Positions 48,289 through 60,253 of a stretch of 64,000 nucleotides of DNA are shown here, piece after piece. Within the stretch, counting starts at the first letter, position 1. Every line of letters begins with the position of its first letter. A program made the position numbers and the translations under genes. The stretch is from Hypoxylon rubiginosum (lineage: Eukaryota > Ascomycota > Sordariomycetes > Xylariales > Hypoxylaceae). The DNA lies in NCBI GenBank assembly GCA_902806565.1, contig CADCXA010000056.1, positions 930,001 through 994,000 on the forward strand, given 5' to 3'. The notes beneath the pieces are model-generated. The model worked only from the letters and a program-made list of their open reading frames with translations, was not told where the DNA came from and searched no databases.

Positions 48289-50854
48289 CTAGTCCGACTT
48301 ATCCTGTCCTTCGGCACGAGTCATTGCGCGAGGGCTGACTCCCCACATTTGGTATAAATCCGTCTGCCCCTTTGGCTTCTTCTGGGTCTCAGGCTTAGGC
48401 TTCTCTTCGGTACGGGCCTTTACCTGAGGGTTGGGCGTCGGCGCAGGCTTCTGCTGGGGCTTAGGCTGCTCTTTCGCGGGAGTCTTAACGTGCGAGCCGG
48501 ATGCGCCTGTGCTGTGGATATTCGACTTTCTCTCCGGCTCCAAGGCTTTCTGACGGACAGGGAGCGAGGGGACACTAGTAGACTGATCATACCCTTTGGC
48601 GCCATCATTTTCGTGCTTCTTTACGCGAGCCTCTGCCTCCAGGAGAGCTATGTTATTGGAACACCTTGCTACTTGCTTTTGCATATTCGCAGCATCCTCT
48701 GGTAGCGCGGTCTGAAGCTGTTGTGTAAGCAGAGCCTTCTTCGCAACGCTTTCACTCATCATTTCTTGGATGTGTTCGAGGCTCAAACGATCGAGCCCGT
48801 CAATGAACTCGGCATGAAAGCTGCGTCTGTGTTCATACAGGGGTCTTGTGCTAAGCATAGCATGACCCGTGCGTTTACTCTGATTGGTCGATAGATCGTC
48901 GCAATGCATGACTCTATGCTTAGTGCTGACCGGGGCGGGAGCTGGTGGACTAGCGACAACAGCTCGCCCGACCGTGGGAGTTGTAGCTCTCAACGCCGTA
49001 GTTCTAGTGCTAGCCTCTACATCATGTAGTACTGGCCAGTTGCTTACGGGCTCAGCAGTCGCCCCTGTCATATTGGCCGAGTTAATGGCGGATAGAGCGC
49101 CAGGCAAGGTTCGAGTGGGCATATTGATGGAGCTGAGCCAAGCAACACACTTCTTCCCCAACTCTCTATCGTGGAGCAGTAGCTTAACCTGATTGTTCTT
49201 GACTTCTTTGAAAACTAGTTATATGTTAGAAATAACAGAAAGCGGTAATTTGCTGTCAATACTTACAGTCGATCATGCGCATTATGGCACCTTGAAGCTC
49301 TCCGCGCTCGGGGTAGCGCATGTAAAGTGATACGGACAGGTATGAGGCCGGAACCTCGAGACTTCTCTGTGTTACACTGAGATGGTTAAAGCTGACTCCA
49401 GAAGGCAGGTTCACAGCGGGAATGACTCCAGTGACTTCTCGGTGTGTCTGGATTATGGCTATGCGGGCGTCTCGAGAAGCTTCATCCTTCCATGCTCGCT
49501 CACGCCAATCTCTGCATCGCTCTCCGTGCGGCTTCGGGAGGGCGAAGTAATCGCAAGTCAAGTCTGCAAGGACAGCAGAAGTTGCACGGTGTTCCATAAT
49601 GTTGAACATCTCGTGGCACTGGACGTGCTCGGGAGATGGGTCGGCCACGAAACTTTGGAACTTTGCCCCGGCCTTTCGACCAAACGCCGAGGACCAGAAG
49701 TCGGGCCAGGCCACCATCGACTCCTCCACAAGATACTTTATATGAGTAATCTGCGAGCGTACATTGCCGCCAAAGGCATTGCCGAGGAAGTAGAGGCGTT
49801 CCTCGTCCGTCGTATAGCCACCGTCGATGTCAAGGCCTTCCCACTTCTTACGCCAATACGACAGCGGTTTGTAGCGTCGGGGGCCCATCAGCTTGAGCCA
49901 ATCGTCAGACTTTTCATCAAAGCTGAAAGAATGGTCCCAATGTCCGGAAGACAATCGACCAGCGAGAAGACAGTGCAGCTTCACCTTCAATGCCTCACTC
50001 TTCTCTCTCTGCTCCTCCGAAGGCATCACCGGGCCCGGAAACCTGTCACCCTTGGCAGTCTTGTCCGCTCTATCTATGTCAAGGATTGGACACGTCCATT
50101 GCTCGAAGCTCGGAACGATCTCGTTTGCAAAGACGCCGCCAAATTGCCTTGCAAAGAACTCCAAGCGTTGAGCATGCATCGTTCCATCCGGACGTCGGCA
50201 AAAGGACGGATTGATTTGCCAACCGGCAGAGAACAGAGCAGGAGTAATCATGACAGCGTCAACATTGTTGTTCATGGATCGGCGGATATCAGCGCTTGTT
50301 AGGCGTGCGTCGGTGGTGATCTCTCCGAAGAAGACATCTTGCTCGAGAGTGGTAAGTCCGCAAACGATGATGAAAAGAGGAAAGCCAGCCTTTTCCGCAA
50401 TCTTGGACTTGGTTGAAAGAGTCTTAAGGAACTCTTCTTTGAGCTCTAGGGCGGATGGCACGACGTTGATGTGATCATCTCGGAGATGAGAATTGTCGGA
50501 CATCATGGAGGCTACGGCAGCTCCAGAGACCAGGCGACGTTCCTTGCCATGAACGTATTTTCCGGGATCTGCCTGGACCATGCTGGCGACGTCACACTGA
50601 GCCAGCCAAGTCTGAGCTCTGTGGTGGGTCTCACTGCGGAAAAGGGCTTTGAAGGCCAAAAAGTCAACAAAGTGCCAGCCAAGGTCGTCCATGCCAGCGC
50701 GGTTGGCGGGAACGGTGCAAAGACCAATAACACCGACATTGGGGGAAATGTCGGGAAGAATATTGGTCACAAACGTCACACCGGGAGAAGGGTCGAAGGA
50801 TTCAGGGTTGGGTAGCTGGGCCGAAGGGGGCTCGGGTCCCTTCAATTGAGACAT
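48289..50854 (-). CDS. Large conserved-looking fungal protein of unknown function
   Basis: Two exons, 837 aa: 50854-49267 and 49214-48289, with a 52-nt intron (GTAAGT...ACTAG) in matching phase. The first ~530 residues look globular and read as in GVTFVTNILPDISPNVGVIG, NRAGMDDLGWHFVDFLAF, HLRDDHINVVPSALELKEEF and FPLFIIVCGLTTLEQDVFFG. I see no catalytic motif, signal peptide or membrane segment. After the intron a short conserved-looking piece (VKLLLHDRELGKKCVAWLSS) leads to a disordered region, a possible coiled coil (residues of IQEMMSESVAKKALLTQQLQ onward) and a Lys/Pro/Gln-rich tail. I do not recognise the family. If a 51-nt 3' intron (48339-48289) is spliced, the protein becomes 881 aa and ends at 48106. 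Confidence 0.8.
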
Positions 50855-53625
50855 TTCGGATGGGTTCCGATGGAGGAACCTGTCAAGATGACTTGGTGCT
50901 TGGTAGCGGATTTCACCTGGTAATGACTAGTCAGTATCTAGGTAAATACTCAAATTTAAAGAATAAATTTGAAGCTTTTCCATGCTAGTATAGGCTGATG
51001 TGTAGAGAATCTGGACTATCGCGGAGATAAAGGGTCATGCATAAAGCAACTCCTAACAATAGAAAGGTGCCGAAACATAGTAGTAGGAGCCTAACCAAAA
51101 AAAAAAAAAAAGGAAAAAGGAAAAAAAAAGGACGAAGAACATGTTCTATACATATAGAAGCAACCTCCAGTAGATGTGCTGAGAGTCCCATCTCCTAGGT
51201 CCGCACCATGACGCGACACCCAGTGTTGAAGTAAACACGAGGGTATAGGGTAATGGGGAAAGTACGCGAAGCCAGGATGAGGATAAGATACAACAGAATG
51301 GTATGGGATTCGAGTTGAAAAGAAATATATTACTTACTGGACGGCTTTGCAAGGCGCTGAGTCGAAGAGGTAGTTCGATCTGAGTGGAGGATGGCAACGA
51401 TTAATGTACGAAGAATACAACGCGATCTATGAATGATAGACGCAAGGCGACTATGAAACTTGTTGGAGAATTTGTTGCAGATGGGAGGGATTGAGTTGTG
51501 ATGGGTTGTGGTGTAAGGTGTAGGTACCTGCATACATGTATGTAGGAGGTACATAAGGTATTTGATTTCCAAGGTTTTTACTCGAGGCGTTATTGTTTAT
51601 TATGTTTAGAGATCGAGGAAAGCGCTATTCCAATTCAATGTTTACGTACCTGCGTGATTACGTGTAGTGACGGGAAAGTCCTTGTGGGAAAATGTATCAA
51701 TCGCTGCAGCAACCGCCGGAGCAACCGCCATTCGCAACGAGGATGTTGATGCGATCCGATTTTCGATCTCCTTTCCGAATGAGCTTTTTCTTCTGCTTCT
51801 AGAACATGTACAGCGTACCTGCCTACAAGGAGGTGGGTAGGAACCTAACATGTATATACCTTACTGAACATGCCCCCCTGGAATACTATGAACGCGCTAA
51901 CCTCTACACGATGTATATGTAGATACATGCAATATGCCTACCTAGGTACGCAGGTACATGTCAAGCAAAATTCATAGCGCCAGGAAGGGCACTGTGCCTA
52001 TGGTATCTAGCATACATGTATGTATATTTAGGTGTTTATTTCTAGGTACATGTGTCTGCGGCCTGTATTGTATATGCTTTCCCTAAAATAACCAGTAAAT
52101 TATGTAAAGAACGTAATGGGGTTTGCGGCTTAAAAAACCATGGAGGTGTGCCTTAATCCTCTTCAAATAAGTACCAAACCCTAGGTATCTATCTACTTAG
52201 GTGCCTACCTACATATAAGTAGGCACCCTTCCTCCATTTGCCTCCATAAGTTCATAATACTCCCTCTGCCTTACAAGCACATCTCCGAAACGTCGGGCTA
52301 TCTGATGCGTGGACTACACACGTTCAGAGCGGCTTGGAAGAAGAGCAATATAGATTGTTGCTTTGGTACCTCCCTTGTCGAGGAAAGCTTTGATAATACA
52401 TCACTGTAAATTCTGTGTTCACGTTAGGGTCATTTAGATATTGAGGTACGTCTTGCCTGTTAAATTCGACGTACGTTGGGTATATTTGTTTATCATTTCG
52501 AGGATTTAGCCCTTTAACCCCTAACCTTCGGCGTAGGGGGAGACCTGTAAGCTCAGATAGGGGCCACCTAGGTAGGATAGGAGCACCTATGGCTTCTTGT
52601 ATGGTATACCTGGAGTACGTAGCAATCACGCTGAGAGCTCCTAGCCTGGAATAGTCTCCGTTATTGTATCGCTAGGCTCGTATCAACATATGAGGAAATA
52701 ACTTACCTAGGTACACTTAGATGAGTTGACGACACTGTGGTATCATGCGCCAGGCATGATACAAGAAAGAAAGAAAAGGGAACAAGACACAATTAAGAGA
52801 CAAGGAAAAGGAATGGAAATGAATCAAGACAGAAAGCATTCATCAAGGCATCGAAGTTGTATTAAGTTGAAGCTATCCAAGCTAGGAGCTAGAAGAGACG
52901 TGGTTCCGAAGCCAATACTGATTTAGGGCCAATATACCGAGTCCGCAATATTCTTGACTTCACCTTGACACAGCGCATGGTAATAGCTGGAGGTGATTTA
53001 TTAAGTCTTGAGGACACTTGTGGGGTAAGTCAGAGTAAAGAGAGAAAGGGACTATACAGCTCCCTCATGCGAAGCAAAACTATAAATATATAGGGGGTAC
53101 GGATTAAATCGGATTCTTGATAACTTTACTACGTGTACAGGGCCTGTTGCCCCTTTATATACTCACCGCTAAACTCCCCAAGGTTGATGGCAGAAATGGC
53201 CTGGTCTCACACCAAGTAGCTTACATGAAGCAACTCGACGGGAAGAGGCCAGCTACGAACCCCATAAAGCACTACCTAAATATCTCTCTCGGCGCCTCGC
53301 TTAACATAATCTCCTACTATACGATTTAGTATTAACCCATTATACTCGCTAGGGTAGTTTTTAAATCCACGTCGCCTTTAATATTTAGTTTGATATTATT
53401 CAGCATTCAGGGGTAGGAACACAAGGCCTCATAAAATCATCAATTTCGTAGGTATCATGAGAAAAGCTCAACGATCAAAAAAAAAAAAAAAAAAAAAAAC
53501 AACGCAAATAACGACGCCTCTGCTCATGCTCGAAATGCAATCGTAGTGCGATCCTCCACTACGACAAAAAGATAGAGCTCTTAAGCCCTATGTCTCATGA
53601 AGACTTGCCACTGACCCCTGCGTCT
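50855..53625. other. Intergenic, about 2.8 kb
   Basis: Promoter side of the unknown gene at 48-51 kb and 3' side of the 2EXR gene. A frame at 52324-52629 (-) starts with GTG and one at 53117-53329 (+) has no domain; neither is accepted. TAGGTA islands lie at 51939-51958, 52184-52222, 52566-52580 and 52703-52714. An A23 run lies at 53477-53499. Confidence 0.5.
53477..53499. repeat. A23 homopolymer
   Basis: A run of about 23 A bases in non-coding DNA. It could be a retroposed poly(A) tail, but no matching gene body precedes it. Confidence 0.85.
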
Positions 53626-53715
53626 TCAAACATCATTCTCGTGGTGCGGGCCCCTTCAATATGTTAGCGGGTCAAGATTCCATGAAATGCGAGAAGGTGG
53701 GTAAATAATCAAAAC

Positions 53716-55307
53716 TTACATATGATATGTCATATAGTCGTAGATCCCCGGCGGCCCAAACGCGCGCTCGAGGGTTCTCGCAACACACTTCCGCTTCACG
53801 TGATCCCAATCGATCCGCCGAGCGAGCAGGTCGACGACGGTCGACGACTGGTCCTCGTCGTAGATTGCGCGAAACGTCACCGTAACCTTCTCCCCCTCCT
53901 GGCCCTCGCGCTCCGGGGGCGTTATTCCGATGACGATCGTCTCCTCTTTGTAGACCGGCTGCATGATGCCGCGGGAGTCGAGTACGCGGTCGGTGTCGCT
54001 CTGGATCGCGTTGAAGTCGTCCGGAACTCGTTGGGTGGGATCAGCCCCGATCAGCGGGAACGCCGAGTCGATGGCGGTTTGTAAGTTGAAGCAGGCGTGA
54101 CAAGTATAGTCAGCGTCTGCCAGACCCTCGTCGCTGAACTCCAGATCCATGGGATCGGTCAGCTGGGAATAGCTGGTGGAGTCGTAGCGGTCGCAGCTGT
54201 GGAATGGCTCCAGTCGAATGTCGCGCATTGCCGGGAAGAACTTCCTCAGGAGGTACCAGACGAGCTCGAACTCGTGGTGGAAGACCACCTCCTTGTGGTT
54301 GAACACATCCGGGTATGGAATCGCGTCATCGCTCCACGGTCCATATTGCGAATAGAAATCAGGCAGCGGAGGCACCAACTCGGGAATCGAAATTTTCTGC
54401 AACCGTCTCAGGTCCGCCATCCAAAAGGATGTCGACAGTGGGCAGTGTATGGGGTACATAAGTCGGTCCAAATCGAAATTGAAAATCATATTCGTTTGGC
54501 CCACTTGCGTCCTCACGTTGCCCCTCGTCAACGCCCAAGCCAGATCGTAGTGTCGTAATGTCTCATGGCGAGATTCCTTGTTGACCTTCGACGTTACAGG
54601 AGGAGGAGTCGTTCCAAATGTTACCGTGACTTTAACAAAGGAGGTTAGCAAGCTCGTCTTTAGCCAAGGGAATACTATTGAAGGAATTTATGTGCCCAAA
54701 CACAGTCTCGAAATAAGCCATAAAAGAAGGAGAAAAGAAATAAATCTCAGATGTACATACGGTACTGGTGATCCATACGCATGAATTCGTCCGACTTATC
54801 GTCCGCAAACGGTGGGACGCCCCAGCAGTGCTTCGCGATGTTGACGTGCTTGATACGGATACGTCGATCTCGTTCGCTAGCGAATTGGATTCCTAAATCG
54901 ACTTCTCCGGTCGCCATATCTCGAGTGGCCATCAGTTGTCGTCGCACAGTAATGTTCCTAGTCTCCCAGGTTGCACGCCAGATCATGAGGCGTAGCTCCG
55001 TCGGAAGCAGGGAGAACTTGGGGAAGAGAGGCGGGGGGCTGATGACCATCTTAGAGACTTCGCCACTTAGTGAGTGGCACGAGCAGGCGACCTCTCCGGA
55101 GCCGGAAGATGAAGAAGGCTGTCCAGAGCAACGGCATGAGGCGTTGAACTTTTGAATGGTCTTCGACCGATGAGACAGGATAGGCTCGTCGACAACAACT
55201 TGTTTCTTAGCCGGACGGCCATAGTCGTCGGCGTCGTCGTAATCACGCTTTCGCTTAATGCCACGAGGTTGCTGTACCGGTGACTGTTCCATCTTGGACT
55301 GTTCCAT
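53716..55307 (-). CDS. 2EXR domain protein
   Basis: Two exons, 486 aa: 55307-54761 and 54629-53716, with a 131-nt intron (GTATGT...GCTAAC...TTAAAG) in matching phase. The N-terminus has a basic nuclear-localisation-like patch (RGIKRKRDYDD, GRPAKKQ). The 2EXR motif, FPKFSLLPTELRLMIWRATWE, is at residues 95-117, followed by VNKESRHETLRHY. 2EXR proteins are very numerous in filamentous ascomycetes and their function is unknown. A GTAAGT donor overlaps the stop codon (ATGTAAGT at 53721-53714). Splicing from 53719 to an acceptor before 53653 would replace the stop and end eight codons later at 53626 (494 aa), so the true C-terminus is uncertain. Confidence 0.9.
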
Positions 55308-58300
55308 CTTTGACTGTTGAAATCGAACGTCGGTGAGTGGAAGCGTCTATAACTTTGTCAGTATTGATATATATCTATTAATAGACTGAAGGGAATTACT
55401 TGTTAAGGGCCTTGTAGGTAGGATCGAATTGTTACCCAGTGTTGAGAAGTTGTAGAAAACTTGAAAGGCTCTAACTTGAAAAGCGAAGCGTGTATGGAGA
55501 TGGGAAAAGGAAGAGGACTGTGGGTGGGAAAGGTCAATACTTAAATAGTTTTGGTGTTGCCATTGCCAGGGCTGTTCCTCAGGTAGAAAGTGTGCATGCG
55601 TCGCTACCTTCCTTAGGGTGATCGTGGTAGTTGATACCTGGCTGGCAAAACTCACACTGTGGGGAAGGATGGTATTTTCCTTAGGCAAACAATCCTACCT
55701 TGGACAAATTCGTGAAAAGCACATTTCTACCTAAGGATAAGTACCGGTAAGAACAACCGTCGGTATTTATTATCGACAGCTACATGCGTTGAAGTTGCCT
55801 CAGCAGGATAATATAGATTGTTTCTACCTTAGGTGCGAAGTTGAAATATACCTTAAAAAACTACTCAATTTTTACGAGAAGATATGACGAAGTTCTTATA
55901 GGGCTGCTTTAATACCTATATATATTATTTTTTTGGGTGTAGTACCCAATAGTAGAATGGCATATGCTACTCGCAACGGAAGTTATTGCCTTTTATATAA
56001 ATTCCTAGTGTTTGTCATTGACTTAGCAAACAATCTCAGACTAAGCCACGTGGCTATACAAATACTCCCAAGCCAAGCCATCTACACATTCTACACGTAG
56101 GAGAAAACTCCCGACTTCGGATAGTCTGGCTAGGAATGTGGCTTTTTAAGAAATCGGATAGAAAACCACGTAGGGGTTAGGGGTTCAAGAGTTACTCATA
56201 AGCTGCTATCACGACTCCATATCCTAACCTACCTAGATACCTAGGTAGTAAAAAGCCACTTTTCAAAAAGTCCATTACGGATATGGATGGAATCAAATTA
56301 CCTTTCTTCCTGATATATAACAAGAGTCGAAGAAAGAGTTTACTTTGCAATATTACGATTAAAAGATAGATAAGCATCAAAGTCTCCGCCGTCCCAACCG
56401 CCCCCTTCGGCCAATCTTAGGTTCAACTTTGCGCCTCAAATTTCTGCTAACCTCGCTTTCCCAGCAAACCGTCCCTGGAGGACCATGTTTAAGTCGTCTT
56501 AACGCGCCTTAGCAATCCAGCCTTGGCGCGCTCGGGGCACGGGTACCTAGCTCAAACGCAAATCCAAACAATGCCCGTCGGTGGGTTTGGGGTGGAAGCC
56601 CTCCATGGCGCCGAACTCGGAAGGGGGTAGTTGTCAAAAAAGAACGCGCAAAAACGGGGCCTCGAAGAACCTCTGCCGGTTCCGTCACCTTGCTTTTGCG
56701 CCGTGCCAAGGCCGTGGCGTGCCGGAGATATCACGGCGAAGTGGGGCATTCGGAGCTGTGTTGGTCGGCCTGTCTGCGCGGAGTTTTGTTGGGTTTCGCA
56801 ATTCTAAATGATTGAAGCTGGTACAAAGGATCGGTTTTTGGAAGTTGATTTCCATGTTGTCGTAGGTTTTCATGAATTCAAGCTACATCTGCTGACTGAT
56901 TGGGGCTTGATTATCAATTGTTTACGTCCGGATATACACGGACCTAGGTAGGGTGAACCACACACAGCCAGGTGCTTTCACCACTGCGCCTTGTGGGTTC
57001 GAATGTCGCATATGTCGGTCTACAGGGTTCTGTCTTGAAGGCCTCGATGTCTTCGCCTATCATGACCCTGGTAGCCCAGTCGTACCTGGGTCTCGCACTG
57101 TCTTTGGTAACGAAAAGGGCGGAACTTGCAAGGAGAGAAATTTAAAAGAGAACATCAGAAATTCGAAATAAAGAAGAGACATTTAACGTCTAATAGAAGA
57201 CAAGGTAGATCTAGTGGGTGCTTCGGGCCACTTCCTGTCACACGGCAGTATGCACCGAGGGGATCGCCGATGGCCTCTGAGCCATACGATGAATAAGAAT
57301 ATGCAGGGAATTCCTAGATTGAAACAATATAATAAGCCACTATAGAATTGGGCCACAATACTGCAAGCCATTAGAGCGCCACGGTGCTTATTAGGGAAGC
57401 CTTTACTGAATTAAATTATCCGAAGCTCAGGCATAAATAGGTCGGCATCTATCCTTTTTTAAAGAAGGATAGTAAAGCGCTGCAGCTTATAACTGTTGGA
57501 AATCGGTACATCAGCTTTGTTACATAGCCCCTTCACCGGGCAAGGCGTCCCAGGTCGGCTGTTGCTCAGGACGACGTCGGGACGGTGTGCTACCAGCTGC
57601 CAGGTGTAGGGACACGATGCCATCTTAGGTACCTAGGTACATATCGAATAATTGCACTTGCAATATGATGGCCTTATCTCACACGATCCCATCTGGGGGA
57701 CTACTCTACGGTGTCTAGAGACCTCCCAACAAGAGAAGCTGTTCGGCGAGAGGCAAATGTATCACATACCGTTGTGTCCAACCTTCAATTAACCGCTTTA
57801 TTTATCGTATGTGAGACCATGAAGAGCTGGGCTAGCAAGTTGCTACTTTATATGGCATTGATTGTAATGTAGTAATCTAGCTGTGTCTATGGAGATGCAT
57901 TAGACCTGTCAAGAGGCCAACCGTGTAGTAGGGGCCTTGAACCTAACAGCTACCAGCTCCAGGTATACATAGGGGTCTATCTATCCTTTACCGACCTGTC
58001 ATATCTCACATCTCCTAAGTGTTTGCCAGCCTGTGACAGAGTCGATACCTTTCTTCGTCGCTCTCAGTATGTTGAAGGGCCCCGTCCCATGCAGCAGCGG
58101 ATCGTGGTCCTATCCACCAAATCACCGCTAATATAGCTACCGCCCGAGTGAATTACGCGGGGAGTATGGGGAGGTACATATCCCGGTCTGCTTCTCAGGA
58201 CACAGTCGTTTTGTTTGAGTGTTTTCGGCGGTGTGATAGGGTCCCATGCGCTGCTGGGGCGGGTAGTGAAGGCCTAGGTGTTGCTGCGGCGGGTGATAAA

Positions 58301-60253
58301 GGTCTACCCGGTAGTGGTGTTTGTATTACAGGCCCGGGGGGGCACTATTGACGCTGGGAATCGGCCCCCACCACGGACGATGGGCTTGAAGTAGCTCACA
58401 GGAGGCTACGATACGCCGGAATTGTTGTACTTTTAGTTAAGCGGGTCGTAGTCGTAGTGGCAGATATGCTAGTGGAGCTACCAGATATTAGGAACCGAAT
58501 GTGTGTGAAGCTTGTAGATTCTACATCTATATGTAGCCTTGCAATTCCCCCCTCATCAACGAAAAGCTAGCGTTAGCCATAAGACTTTTCCCAATTGTCC
58601 GAAAGCCAAAATATTTGCGGGAGAGTCGGATATGGACGCCATGATTGTGATTATAGATGACGCTATTTGGCTTAAGTTTTAAGAAAAAGCCAAAACATGT
58701 CGAAGATGTCAAGGCTTTTTGTGATGTTACCGAATATATTCGCTGTCTTCTCGAAATCATGCTTGAATGATGTCCCGAAGGAGTTCCAATCGTTGATGGT
58801 GACAGTTAGGGGCGGGTTTCGATTCTTATTCTTTCAATTTCCGTTTCTTCTGTGGCTAGGTATCTTAAGAGGGATCTTGAATGCGTTGTATGTCTAGCTC
58901 AACCTTCGTAGGGATGGGAGTGTGTTACGCGCCCTCCAAACCGATATTCCGTGTTTAATTACCTATGACGTATTGTATCAATCTAGACTGTCTTTTGGGT
59001 ATGGTGTTGATTGGTCCGGATAGAAGCTGTCCGTGGGAGAGGGATGGAAAGTGTTTCCGATATGAATAGTTGCCGGTCTAGGAAGTATTACATGGAAGGG
59101 TGCATGGTAACAATTGAGAGAGGACAGTATGAAGAAAAGCCAATTTGTTAAGACGTTTAATGAGCATCGACTTGTCTTCGATTTCTAGACGTGATTTGTA
59201 ATAGTTTGTAGGTTAGAGGTGGTTTAAGATGGTTCTTCGTAGAAGTGTTCTGTTGTAGAAGTAGAATGGTGAGATGTAGGGAAGAGGGAGGAGGGAATTT
59301 CTGGTCAGGTAAAAGAGAATGACCAAGGAATTGAAATCAGAAATCTATTTGGAAGGAGCTTCGAATGTTCGTTGGTCTCTCTTCCTCTTTAATGGCCGCC
59401 CCCTCCCTATGATTGCATTAGGGTACATTTAGGTTGTGTTAGATGAAGTTACTTGCTACACGCAATACATTCCAGCAAGGGACTGTGAGAGATTAATCCC
59501 TCATTCTTGCTCTCTTAATGAAATATTTCAGCTTTCAGTCTATTTAGTGCAAGCTTGTATAAGGGGACTATTCGTTGTGGTGGTTTACCGCTGGTCGATA
59601 GGGTGATAATCTGTCTGAAACTGCTTGGCTAAACGCGTTCTGATTGTCCAGAACACGGAAGATGATTATTTCAATTTTTACTCTGTTAGGTTCTGTTAAC
59701 CTATGGTGGGAGACAACAGCGTCTACTAGAGAAACATTAGGGGATGCTTGTACCAGCCGGTGCTATCTACCTTATAGACAAAGACCTCTGTCTCTCTCTC
59801 TCACGAAGCGGCTTAAAACGTAATTCAAACTACCTACTATAAGTTCTTTTAAATTTCTCTCAATACCACTTTCTTGGCTCAAGAGTCTTGACATTAGTTG
59901 ATGGAAAATTAACGAGCATATCTGTCTGCAGGCACCAGTTGGCTTTTTGCTCCGATAACTTTGAGACAAGACACAATACAGGCGGATTTTAATACTGAAA
60001 GACGAAGAATTCATACAGGTTTCCAGTATCATATGTGCGTCTCGTGCAAGCTGGTGTATGACTGAACGTATGATAGAGCTGCTATGAATATAAAGAAGCT
60101 GCTCTAACGGGGCTATTCATTTGAAAGAATATGCATTTCGATATATACAGCCCCTAAAAGCATACCTAATTATCGAGATATACGATATACCCACCTACCC
60201 ACCTCACCTAACCAACCCGCCAACTCCGCCCGCTTACTTCCCACCCTCTTATA
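55308..60253. other. Gene-poor stretch of 4.9 kb
   Basis: No supportable gene. Frames at 55347-55688, 56509-56811, 58148-58351, 58527-58760 and 58697-58897 lack domains and splice partners. 56480-56800 is more GC-rich than its flanks and may be a remnant of something coding. TAGGTA islands lie at 56228-56248 and 57626-57641. Upstream of 55307 is the 2EXR promoter. Confidence 0.5.

Noticed and set aside
49382..50302. 306-codon plus-strand frame opposite the unknown gene
   Set aside because: Lies entirely within exon 1 of the minus-strand gene and shows no recognisable features.
52324..52629. 101-codon minus-strand frame with a protein-like end
   Set aside because: Opens with GTG, has no ATG near the start and no acceptor giving a sensible model.
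53477..53499. Retroposed gene copy ending in the A23 run
   Set aside because: No gene-like body or target-site duplication could be seen next to it.
56941..57050. Possible tRNA, because of GTGGGTTCGAAT (T-loop-like)
   Set aside because: No matching acceptor, D or anticodon stems could be drawn around it.
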